From Rhizophagus clarus (lineage: Eukaryota > Glomeromycota > Glomeromycetes > Glomerales > Glomeraceae), in assembly GCA_015698045.1 (NCBI GenBank), contig BLAL01000040.1:350501-414500 (forward strand): a stretch of DNA of 64,000 nucleotides, read 5' to 3'. Shown here in pieces: positions 11,038 through 21,376 of this stretch. A program made the position numbers and the translations under genes. The stretch's first letter is position 1. Each line of letters opens with the position of its first letter. The notes beneath the pieces are model-generated. The model had not been told where the DNA came from and did not search any database. It saw only the letters and a list, made by a program, of their open reading frames with translations.

Positions 11038-11546
11038 TTAATATACTATATCTAAAAAATGCATGTTTGGGCCTGTGAAATGAAAAATGCATACCTTTTT
11101 ATTAAATAAAAGATTTCTAACAACTTCAAGGATCTCTTGCGAAATCATAGGATCATCACAAAAAATATATAACATATTATAAAAAATCATATGTGCCTCA
11201 TTTCTTTTGGTAGGTTCAAACATATTGATTGACCAGGATATAAAATATTGAATAAACCATATCCTGCATGAAAAGAGCCAAAAGTATTTGATTTTGCCCT
11301 TTTCAAAAGCTCTCATTCCCTCTTTTAATATCTTAGCTTGTTTTTCAAGCTTTATAGTAGATTCCTGCTTTATACCATCCTTCTTTCAGTCATGTCTGGA
11401 AAGATTTGGCCATCTATTTTCTGCTTACAAAGAATCTTGAAATCGTCCTCATCAAGATTTATGTCTAGGTCACGTAAAAAAATAATGAGAGTCTTGGTAT
11501 CCCAGTTTTCAATCAAAGAGGAGTGGTTTGCAGTTGTAGAAGACAT
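11038..11546 (-). pseudogene. Frameshifted SAM-domain gene
   Basis: Starting at ATG 11546-11544, the protein has a SAM-like region: WDTKTLIIFLRDLDINLDED, followed by DFKILCKQKIDGQIFPDMTE. After a TAA the sense continues in another frame as KLEKQAKILKEGMRAF and on through a 92-residue stretch to 11038. SAM domains mediate protein-protein or RNA contacts, and the core residues (W near the start, the IDG.IF..MTE segment) are present here. I recall large families of such N-terminal SAM proteins in Rhizophagus. At least one frameshift and a shortened C terminus indicate a pseudogene. Confidence 0.65.
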
Positions 11547-11599
11547 GATAATTTATTGGTTAGATGTAGAGAACAAAAAAAAAGTAATATGATATATAT

Positions 11600-11981
11600 A
11601 ACAAACTTACCCCCTCTGGCCTTTTTATAATTTGGAAGAGACGTATTAAGTTGTTTTTAAAGAGACCCTCTTGCATATATATAACAGTGCAAAGGTGGGC
11701 AAACTGGCATAATGCTATTTTAGTGTAAACAGCTCGGAAGCTAATCCAAAATAGGCGGAAATATGCATAGCTATTTTTATCCTGCAGGCATTCATGCAGA
11801 TCGAGTATATTATTTGTTTATTTATATACTGCTATTAATTTATGTCGCACAGGCAGGCATATAGATGATTTGCGGTATTACATCATATACCCTTTAACGA
11901 GGATCGCAAAACATGCTAATTTATGTCGCACATGCCTACATGCATTGGCCTTGAGGCACTTCGTATGGCTGGACAATATTA
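11600..11981. other. Intergenic spacer with a short direct repeat
   Basis: No coding frame is visible. The motif TAATTTATGTCGCACA occurs twice (about 11835 and 11918), each time followed by a GCAGGCAT/GCCTACAT-like sequence. Otherwise unremarkable. Confidence 0.4.
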
Positions 11982-12563
11982 TTATTTTATTTTGACGAAA
12001 AGTCCATTGAATTCTTTAACTAGATAATTTTCAGGATCCTGTAAAGTTTCTATCATATATCGAGAAATATAAACTTGTCTGTAACCTTTTTGTTCTAATA
12101 TTTCCTTAACAAGATTGTGTGCTTCTTTATCTAGTTGATCTTTTAACTGAGATTTCTTTTTTTCTACCCAAAGGCTAGGATAATAATTAATATATTCCCT
12201 ATACGCTATGGCCCATTTGGCTAGATTATAATTTTCGATATAGTATTGATAAGCATTTGCTTTTTTAAGCATGCCAACAAATTCATTGAGACGCAAAGCA
12301 TATTCTTCTTGAGACTCAGGATTTATTTTCATTTGAGGGATCGTAAGTATACCTAAGAATTTCTTTCTATCAGGAGTACCATCGTTCCTCACCACCTCCC
12401 AAACTCGTTTTGCCGAAGATTCAGGTCTCTTCTTGTAATTCCTGTAAGCTCGCTGGATAACTGTTGCATAAAAATTTTTAAAGCCATATTTATAGTAGTA
12501 TTTAGGAATCAAGAATCCCCAAGATCGCCTCATTATACTTCCTGGATTCTCTGAATATATCAT
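11982..12563 (-). CDS. 193-residue uncharacterised protein with an IQ-like motif
   Basis: An intact frame begins MIYSENPGSIMRRSWGF. Residues about 35-46 (VIQRAYRNYKKR) match the IQ motif pattern IQxxxRxxxxR, which binds calmodulin or myosin light chains. The following RPESSAKRVWEVVRNDGTPD is a block I recall from a repetitive Rhizophagus family of unknown function. The rest is Tyr/Lys/Glu-rich with no catalytic motif. Its ATG overlaps the TGA of the ORF upstream (ATGA), which is unusual for a fungal gene. It suggests either that the two form one gene broken by a frameshift or that only one is translated. Confidence 0.55.
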   Translation of the reverse strand: MIYSENPGSIMRRSWGFLIPKYYYKYGFKNFYATVIQRAYRNYKKRPESSAKRVWEVVRNDGTPDRKKFLGILTIPQMKINPESQEEYALRLNEFVGMLKKANAYQYYIENYNLAKWAIAYREYINYYPSLWVEKKKSQLKDQLDKEAHNLVKEILEQKGYRQVYISRYMIETLQDPENYLVKEFNGLFVKIK

Positions 12564-12564
12564 A

Positions 12565-12840
12565 TTATATAATGTATCCCCTTGAAACTATGCTCTTTTT
12601 CTGACTTTGAGCATTTATATGAAAAGGCGGTTTTCTGCCGATGCACCTAATCCTTCTATTAACATTCTCCAGCCATAAAAGATATTTATATAACGATAAC
12701 TTGTCATGTAGAAAAGGATCATATGTCAATGTACAGTATGTCTCTGCGCCAAATGAATTTTTAGTATATAGCGAATAATTATGCCGATTATTTGGCTGTG
12801 CAAAAATTATGCATGCAGTCTGATTCGTGGATCGCTCCAT
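12565..12840 (-). CDS. 91-residue ORF abutting the IQ-motif ORF
   Basis: This intact short frame begins MERSTNQTACIIFAQPN. It carries LTYDPFLHDKLSLYKYLLWL and ends in FHINAQSQKKSIVSRGYII. No known domain is recognised. It is immediately upstream of, and one frame away from, the 193-residue ORF on the same strand, so it may be the N-terminal part of one protein. A single indel near 12565 would join them. Confidence 0.4.
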   Translation of the reverse strand: MERSTNQTACIIFAQPNNRHNYSLYTKNSFGAETYCTLTYDPFLHDKLSLYKYLLWLENVNRRIRCIGRKPPFHINAQSQKKSIVSRGYII

Positions 12841-13258
12841 GGATTTATATTTGCGAGAACTTTAGGGATCTAATGACAAAAAAATTTGATATACTTTGCT
12901 TATGCCTTGATGTACATTACAACACAATAAAGAAAACACATTTTGTACTGGGCTCGATGTGATGCAAAAAATGCAGTGAAGAACTGTTCAGCTATAATTT
13001 TTTTTATTGATATACACACTTCAGTATAATGGCCAATTTTATGTGATTCTCTATCCAGCCAAGGAAAATTATTATCCTGATGTGATATAATAACCAATAT
13101 TCTAGATAAAAAACGAGATGGAAAATTTTGCTATTTTTACATAAACAGGTGTGGACGCGTTATTCACAGTAGCATGCATAAAACTAAGTATACATTTAAA
13201 CTGTTCACCGAAAAAGTTGCATTAACTAAAGTATAAAATAACAGAATCTGAAAAAGTT
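12841..13258. other. Spacer downstream of the Crinkler-like gene
   Basis: It holds only a 65-codon minus-strand frame (13097-12900, MVIISHQDNNFPWLDRESHK) without recognisable features, and probable 3' sequence of the Crinkler-like gene. I see no repeat. Confidence 0.3.
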
Positions 13259-15462
13259 TCAACTTCTTAAGAAATCTCCAAATAATTTATCCCTGATTTC
13301 ATCATAGTCAATAAATGCTAAATCTTTATATTTCTTAACCAATCTAGCGTGCTTTGGAGTGCCAGAGCTGCCTCGCATGTAAACGATACGGAAGTCTGGT
13401 ACGGGATCACCATTTTTACGAACATCAAAGCGGCCGTTTTCAAGTTTCGCCGTATGTCGACCACCAAACATTGCGTCCAGATATATTTCAATCTGGTTTT
13501 TCAAATAATTGCAATAGGGTTCAAAGGCTTTGGTGATATCTGTAGAATCTCTATTATGCTGATCGAAAGGGCTGACAGAAACTTGAATGAACGTTCGCCC
13601 AACTATAAAATCGAACCGTGGGTATCGTGCAAAACCACGGACCAAGGACTGGTTGTGTTGTGGTTCAGGAGCAAGCTGATCTTTCTCAAGAATAATGAAG
13701 TGTTTGAACTGGATATGTACATCCGTCGTACGATCTCCATTCAAATCTGTTGCCTTAAATATTATATTGCGATGGTTCAACAACTGTTGGAATAATACTT
13801 CCTCAAAGTTATCGCCTGTGAGTTGACCATTTCTAAGAGAAGCGACGCTCACATCTCTAGGTATTGGGAAAGTCCGATATATATCTAAAAGTGCATCCAA
13901 AGCAGCTGGGCACAACGGCTTACACATCACGTAATTATGCTCATTTTTAAACCGATATACTAGCCCAGTATCCAAGAACTTCCAATCGAAGCTTACGCTA
14001 TTATAAATGACTGATGACTTTAGGAACATGTTCGAAAGATTTCTGCGGTAATCTGTTTCGGAAGCAGCATTGAGCGTCTCAACATAATTCCTTGCACATT
14101 TTAGAAACTCATCACGTCGATTTTCTCGAAAGGATTCTAGCGATTCATCAATGTTACTATCAGAAATATAAGTGTCACTACTTTTTATGTGCCCATTGAA
14201 ATATATAAGTTCGCGCGGGACGCAGTTGGTGATTTTTTTCACCTTTTGCGCGACATTCACCCTTTTCAGAAAGCTGTGGGACTCCAGCAGCTTTTCAAAA
14301 ACATCTTCTGTTAGAGGACCAATATACTCAATATACTTTTGCATGCCATTTGTCAGGTAATTCCTCTCGAACTTCGCATGCGCTGTACCGTTCAAGATCA
14401 CACGTGCCCCTGCTTTTTCCCCTCCCAAAAAGTAAGTCTCTTCAAGGGGACCAAGTTAGGAAGGCGATCAGGTGTAGGAGGATCAATGTCAAACAATACA
14501 CCATGCTCGTCGACAACTAGGAGAGTTTTGCGTTTTTCTTGCTGAAGCATGTTAGTAAATATGTTTGAAACACAAGTTACAGTAACTGGGTCATTGGATT
14601 CCGTTACATTTTCTATCAACAGTTCAAGATCAGCAACGGTTAAAATGTCTTTGTTTAAAGCCAGAAAGTGTTTACATATCTCATCAGATGATTTCACCAT
14701 TGTGGGCTGATCAAGTATAGCTGCATCCGCGATGTAGAGCAGCATCCACCCTTCAGCGTATGCCCTTGCGGCAAGGTACAGTGCGAAGTAAGACTTTCCC
14801 ACTCCCATTGGGCCTGACAAGACACGTTTGATAGAATGAGAGCTATCTCCTGAGAGACAATTCCACATATTAATCATCTGATTGGTAACGTAGAGATCCC
14901 TTCCCAGGTAACCCTCAGCAAAGTGTTTCGGTTCCTGGCTAAAATTTGGCAGAGTAAAATATTGGCCATTTTGAAGGTTCATAATTGGTGCGAAATTGAT
15001 GCGCGGATCTGGGACGAATTCGCTGCTGTTAAGCATTCTAACAATTTGGGATGGAAGTTGTATGTATTGATCATCAGATACTTTATATGATTCCCAGTCT
15101 TCTATTCTACGTTTCTTTGTAGGACCTGCAAAGCGTAGAATATGATGCAGAGCGATGAAACAACGGTTTATCACGTCACGTACCTTGTTGTTCATCTAAA
15201 TTCACAGGCACGTGATAAAGAACAAAAAAAAGTTTAATCGTAGCTTCACAAACAGTATAGCAGCAGATATTTTATCTAACATACCTGGTATATCTTTAAG
15301 GAAACCCTCTAAAAATCTCATTTTAGCATCATCGTTTTTGTTTGCGAGGGCCAAAAGCAACCTTCCTTCTTTTTCATGATTATTAATTAGGTTAATTTTT
15401 ATCTTGTCAGTTTTCGCTTCTCCGAGATTAAGGCTATCTATTATATCGTAAATATTAGTCAT
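13259..15462 (-). CDS. Crinkler-like protein: P-loop NTPase plus PD-(D/E)xK-like nuclease domain, one frameshift
   Basis: The likely start is ATG 15462 (MTNIYDIIDSLNLGEAK). A 54-bp GT-AG intron (15249-15196) leads into a frame from 15195. That part has a Walker A motif (GPMGVGKS at about 14814-14791) and a Walker B motif (KTLLVVDEH near 14510). A one-base indel in a T/G run near 14423-14432 moves the sense into a second frame (14428-13259). It reads GARVILNGTAHAKFE (sensor-like) and ends with a nuclease-like region GDNFEEVLFQQLL ... RFDFIVGRTFIQVSVS. The last motif has Gln where a typical PD-(D/E)xK site has Asp/Glu and Ser where it has Lys. Total about 715 residues, usual for CRN proteins. 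An NTPase joined to a restriction-like domain is the known CRN layout. The frameshift could be real or an assembly error. Confidence 0.75.
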
Positions 15463-15559
15463 ATTGTCGTTTTGATTTAGAAGAATTAAGATAGAATGTA
15501 AATACGATTTTATGGAGAGGTTTATAATGATTCGGAATAAACTTTCATTAAGCTTCATT

Positions 15560-17479
15560 GATTATGTAATTATGTGAACGCGTTGTATTAAACTATTAAG
15601 CTTCACTGATTATTAGTTGATAACGCGTTTTATAAATCAGTACTCCGAAGTATGTAACATCGGTTCATCCGTTGATAAATATGATAAATATTGTGCATTG
15701 ATCTAATAATATCTAATATCATTAAAAAATCCGAGTCATCATGAGATATTTTGATTATACACGAACTAATTTGTTTTATGCTTTAATCGTCACTTTACAT
15801 ATGATTTTTTTTTCAATACCACACAAACTTTATTAATAATTTCAGATTCAGAAGTGGAAAATATTAGAGAAGCAAATGAGATAGATGTATGATGCTATCA
15901 AAGAGTGAGGGAGTACGCGGATCCTAGGCCATTTAATGCGAGTCCCAGCATCAATTTATTTCTTTACTTTCTTAGACTTTTTATAAACTTCTATACCTAA
16001 TTTATTTCTATCACTATTGCTAACTACTAGATTCTCACCCCATACCCTTTTATTATACTAAATTTCCGAAATAAATTATCCCACTCATATTTACAGTATT
16101 TTTTTTTCTATCTATATCTCTCCCAAACACAAAATATTATTTCTCGAAATAGAACTTCTCGGAGATTAAGAAATTTCGAACCTATAATATAATTACGGAA
16201 GTATTAGCAACTGAGGTAAAAAAATAATACAATAAGATTCATTTTCACATAATTCCATTCCGCCTCATACATAAGATATTTATTGCTTAATTTTTTCTGC
16301 GTTATCGCCAGTACGATACTGCGCAAAGTTTTAAGAATTCGGCACGTGAAGATGCTTATATAAGATAAATTTTTTGATGCATTGCGCCAGACTTTTGCTG
16401 TGCCGTTGCATGTGATGAGATTCATGTGAGTAATTTCACTGCGTCTATTGTACGCGTGATGACAGTGATTTTCTCGGCGAAGATCAAAATGCCGATACAT
16501 AGCAAGAAGAGTGATATATCCGTTTTATTTTGGAACATCTATAGAGACAGGAAAATCGATTAACATCGTGATGACATGTTTCAAGAAGCTAGCCGAGCAA
16601 CAAAACCAACATACCTTGATATTAATTTGCGGAATATACGAGTTCTTTTGATTGTTGATTTCAATGATGTTGATAGTGGTAGGTTTGAAATTTTATTAGA
16701 AGTTTTCGCTCTTCCTTGATCTTTGATCTGCGAAAGAAAAAAGTTATCTTTTACTTCGAGTTGCAGAGTAATATATAGTTATTATCTGTTTCTTTTTTCC
16801 GAATCTAGGAGGAAAAAAGGATATTTGCACAAGGCGGATAAAAAGATTCACTAACTGGGGGCGGACACCTTTTTATATAATTTACAATGGGTCTAAAATC
16901 GACAGGGCTTTTGGAATACGCTTTGGACGATCACATCATCATAGTAGTAATTACTCAAAATGCGCTACCCCTATTCTATTGTATTCGCAAAAAAGGATAA
17001 AAAAATCGGAATAATAGTGTATACGCGTAATATTGGATGGACTAACGTCAACAGGGTAATACGTCCATTCCGAGATCTGATTTACAAATTTAATCATCAT
17101 GATAGGCATGTATAATATACAAATTCAAGGGGCAGTTTTTTCAAAGTTGCGTGATGAACATATATGCCAGAACATTCGAGCGCCATAACTCATAAGGCAC
17201 TCCGTATGATGAATATAACATCTTTTTCTTGGCCGGTTTTATTAATAGATCGATCGTATTGTGACCCTGCCTTTAAAAATAGACATATGTGACGTGATTA
17301 CTACGCGTAATGCATATACTGCGAGTGTTACATATGCGGAAAGCTTCTTTATTATCATAAATCATTATTCCACAAGATCATGTGATTTTTAACTCGAATG
17401 TAAGATTAAATATTACCCAATTACTCACGCGAAAAAATAATCAACTTTTATAGTAATGAAAAGTTTTTTTATTACAATA
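15560..17479. other. Gene-poor spacer of relatively normal composition
   Basis: No convincing gene is present. A 98-codon minus-strand frame (16500-16204) has no recognised motif. At about 15842-15892 a T-rich tract and TTTCAG precede a short open stretch (DSEVENIREANEIDV, then TGA) that looks like an orphan terminal exon. The stretch contains more CG dinucleotides than the flanking repeats, so it may be old unique DNA. Confidence 0.3.
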
Positions 17480-17932
17480 TCAGATATAACGTGAGCTACC
17501 ACGCAAAATAAAATATTTACCAATTACATTATTATAACCAGATTCATCCATATCAATGTATTTGTGAACATTTTTTAAATTTCCCACAAATTCAGATTCA
17601 GTTGGTGAGGAATCTCCTTCATCCTCGTTTCCATATTCAGGACCATTTTCACCTGCATTCTCGTTGTTTACGTTGTTTATATGAAAATCAGAAATTTCAT
17701 GTAATTTAAATAATCTATCAAAGCCTCTTTTACATTTGTAGCAATAACCTAAATTGTTATCAATCAAAAAAGAAAATATTAATATGCTATCATAGATATA
17801 ATGGCATTGTCTTTTAGATTACAAATACCTTGAATGACAAAATTGTAATAGTTTTTAGGTGGGTTTCCAAATGTATCTTCAATATTTTCCGATCCATATT
17901 GCTCCTCACTGTTTAATATTATCCTAATGGCA
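17480..17932 (-). CDS. Candidate two-exon gene fragment, acidic protein with a Cys pair
   Basis: Exon 17932-17829 starts after a T-rich tract and TTTAG. It encodes AIRIILNSEEQYGSENIEDT and on to NYYNFVIQ. A GTATTTG...TTTAG intron (17828-17749, 80 bp) then joins it in frame (Q-G-Y) to exon 17748-17480. That exon encodes GYCYKCKRGFDRLFKLHEI and an acidic Asn/Glu-rich tail ending SGYNNVIGKYFILRGSSRYI. The in-frame fit of good splice signals supports a real gene, but no upstream exon with a start was identified. Function unknown. CYKC is a single Cys pair, too little for a zinc finger call. Confidence 0.4.
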
Positions 17933-17979
17933 CTAAAAAAAAATATATATATATATATATAATAATAATACTTGAACAT

Positions 17980-20480
17980 ATATTTAAATTTTATAGTTTT
18001 AGCTTTTATACAATTATTTTAAATTAAAAAAAACTTAAAATAAATTTTGATAATTATTGATATATAAAAATTAACAAATAATCTATACTTTAGTTTATAT
18101 ATAATAATAATATCTAAAATTCTAATATGGCAGTATAAAATCCTAATTAATCTGTAATACAAAATTTCTTTTTACTAATTTTTATTTTACATGAATAATT
18201 ATAAAAAATTAAAAGAAAGTTTAATTTTAAAAACAACAATACTGTATTTTCACATTTTTTAAAATTTTACATATTAAAATATTTTACTTATTGTATTTTT
18301 AAAATGCTATAGTTTTAGAAATAAATGTATAAATTTTTTTATTTTTAGTTATTAACAATTACCTAAAAAAATAAATATAGAAAATTTTAAATTTTTTTTC
18401 ATCAATACAGCTATATAAAGACTAAAGGTATGAAAATTTGATATTATAGTCATTAAAATCTATATTATTATATATTAAAATTTCAAACATAGTTATTATG
18501 TGTAATTTTAAGAAATTAATACTTTTGTTTAACTATCAAAATTCATTTTTAATTAATACAGTTGTATGAAAGTTAGAAAAACATATTTCTTAGTGTTTAT
18601 GTTATCACATATTAAAATTTCAAGTATTGTTATATACAATTATGCAATTTTGAGTAATTAACAAAATAGGAGAACCGCTACTTTTATCCAAGTAGTTAAG
18701 AATTATTTAATTATTAAAAATATATATTTTTTATTAAAATTTTAAATTTAGGGTGATAACTGTTATAAATTTATTATTTTAAAATTTTCCGTATTGTGCA
18801 AGGATAATAATGGCTTGTAACCTGTGGCTAATTCACTTATAATGTATTGCGAATAAATAAAACAAATGACCAGAAAATTTCCCGTTATCATTTTCAAAAA
18901 GAGTCGCTCACATGAATCAGTAAATAAATACATGAAAAAAAAACCTTTTTAATTATCCAAATTAATTTTGCTAGAACTAAAAATAACCCAAATAATAATA
19001 TATTTTGAGACAATATATTTATCATCCAATGATTATTCTTTTTATCTCAAATATGGAAATATTATGACCAAACTTTTTTTGTTTTCTATCCTTTTTTAAA
19101 CATCGATTGTGCACAGCCGGAAGAGCAAAATAACCTGTTCTTATCTCGCTTGAAAAATGTCTTCACACAAACTGCTAATACCCACAGTTTGCAGATTTGT
19201 CTCAATTGCCAACAAGATGCTATTGTTGTACTTACGGTTTTTGGTAACTAAATGCGGATGTTCATTCATTTCTGTTTGTGGCTTTTTTCTTCTTCTAAAC
19301 GACAAGCATATAAAGTGACGTAAATAATGGATACGCAACAAAAAATGAATTGTACGACATGACGAGATAGAATATGTTGTATCAAGATTCTTATTTCCGA
19401 AGTTGGAGAGATTTACTTTAGGGCGCGTATTAACCGTTGTACTACATTTTGTGTAAAACGTAATCGCGTTACATATTTTCAAATCAAATGTAGAATCAAA
19501 AAAAAAATTGTCCCGAGTAGTGTAACAATACTAAACCAGCGATGAGGAATAATGACACCTTTTAATGTATTATCTTCAGATTATATTTAAAACTTATATT
19601 AGAACATTAGGTGTTATATTTGTATCAAGAAACAATATTCATTATTTTTTCATATTTATTTAACTTTGTTGTCTAAAAATCATTTTATCATTTTATGTTT
19701 GTGTTACTAGTTTTTAAATATACCCAATAAAGGCATCAATGTCCATACTCTTAATCGGATATATCTTATCAACATCATCTCTACCTATTTTACCTAATTG
19801 ATTTATCAGAATACTTTATTTACAAGTTACAAACGTACATAATTGCATCTTCTATTAGATAACTTTATGTAATTTAAGAAAGAATAAGAAAGAACAAACG
19901 AAGAACGTGCGTAGCCGAAAGTCTTTATTTCGATTGAATTAAAAATTTTTTTTTTCAAAAAAAAAAAAAAAAAATGGGCGTTTAGAGCGTATGTACATCA
20001 CTAAACGAATATGTTGAAGATTATCCTTGCACTTAAACTTATTTTTTTTTTTTTTTTCTTACTGTGATATTTCATTTCTCAAGCACATAAAAATTAACTT
20101 CGGCAATTTAGATTTTAAATTGTTATCGTCAAGATATATTTGAATTATCAAATTTACCCCGCATCTTTTTTTTCCCCATCCTTTTTCCCCACTTCCAATT
20201 TATTATAATTATTGTAATTATAATTATTATTTATTATTATTTTGTGATAAAAATAAAATAGGTGATTATAAGAAGTTATTTAAACTAAAAGACCCTAAAA
20301 TTGACCAGTCAATGCAATTTTACGACAATGCAAAGCAAGTATTGATCTAAAGATCATTGAAAAAATTATTATTCTTAAAACGATATAAAACAGTCAACTT
20401 TTTTTTTCACCCCAGACAAACCCCCTTTTTTTTGAATTTGTACTATACTGTGTATTATTTTTCAAACATTGTATAACTGG
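17980..20480. other. Very AT-rich spacer
   Basis: 18.0-19.1 kb is almost pure A/T with no coding sequence. Around 19.1-19.5 kb composition recovers: a 113-codon minus-strand frame (19482-19141) overlaps a plus-strand open stretch (QPEEQNNLFLSRLKNVF). Neither is convincing. A-run and T-run tracts at about 19950-20060 precede the RRM gene's probable promoter region. Confidence 0.3.
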
Positions 20481-21332
20481 TCATATACCTGCCCGTGTTT
20501 GCAATAAAAAGGCCGCGAACTCTTTGCTCTCTAGTTCTGGCATTTTTTGTTCGCTCATCACTTTATTGGTCTTTTGACTATTCGCGTCTTTACAGTGTTT
20601 CACCAGGTGTTTTTCATTAATTCATTATTGTTTTTGTGTTTTATTCGTTGTGGTTGTGATCAGTGTAAACTTGTGTTTGCAAATGAGGCTCGGGTTTTTA
20701 CAAAACGTTGCGTCATATTAACAAATATATTAATTAAAATCTTTTAGTTGTCTGCAGCACTAGCGAAGTATATTGATCCCTTCGCTACCCTCAAACTCAT
20801 CTCTCACTCCGCAACACAATTTCATATTTGCATATATGCCTTATTGTACATAGCAACAACCTAAACTTCATTATAATTCAAGCAAAAACTTAATTTCAAA
20901 CAATAGAATTAGCATCTTTTAAAAAAAAAAAAAATTTTAAAACCATACTGCACTAAAGCATACCAAAAAATAAACCATAATTTCCTTTTTCCACTTTATA
21001 CACATTTGTTCCGTAATCTTCTGCATTTTTTACTTTCTTTCATACTAGTTAATTTCATTTATTCCCTATTATATTATTAGGTCATCCTTACCAAATATCA
21101 ACTCCTAATTGTTATATATTTCGTAGCATTGTAACATTCACACATAAAAACCCCTCTTCCCCTTCCCCTAAAAAAAATAATAATAATTCCATATTTTATT
21201 AATATCATTCAGGCATTTTAGTAGAAAAAGTTGTTTGCCTTCAAATATCGGCTATCAACTTCCTATTTTTACACATTGTAATTATTATTCCCGACTTGCT
21301 TCGATCTCCTTTGCATTTACCGACTTTTCTTG

Positions 21333-21340
21333 TATATAAA
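21333..21340 (+). promoter_or_regulatory. TATA-like box before the RRM gene
   Basis: TATATAAA lies 37 bp before the ATG. The distance is short for a 5' UTR, so a more upstream start is possible: a GCAATAAAAAGGCC segment near 20500 is followed by C/T-rich, CG-containing sequence that could be a longer leader. Confidence 0.3.
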
Positions 21341-21376
21341 GTTATTGTATAATTTCACTTCCATTAACTATTAATC

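Noticed and set aside
15137-15194. Alternative 58-bp intron GTACGT...TTTGCAG within the Crinkler-like gene
   Set aside because: Signals are good, but removing it would delete INRCFIALHHILRFA, which looks like genuine family sequence. The 54-bp intron just upstream fits better. RNA data could overturn this.
19141-19482. 113-codon minus-strand ORF
   Set aside because: No motif, and the opposite strand has an equally protein-like open stretch. Neither has support, so both were left as part of the spacer.
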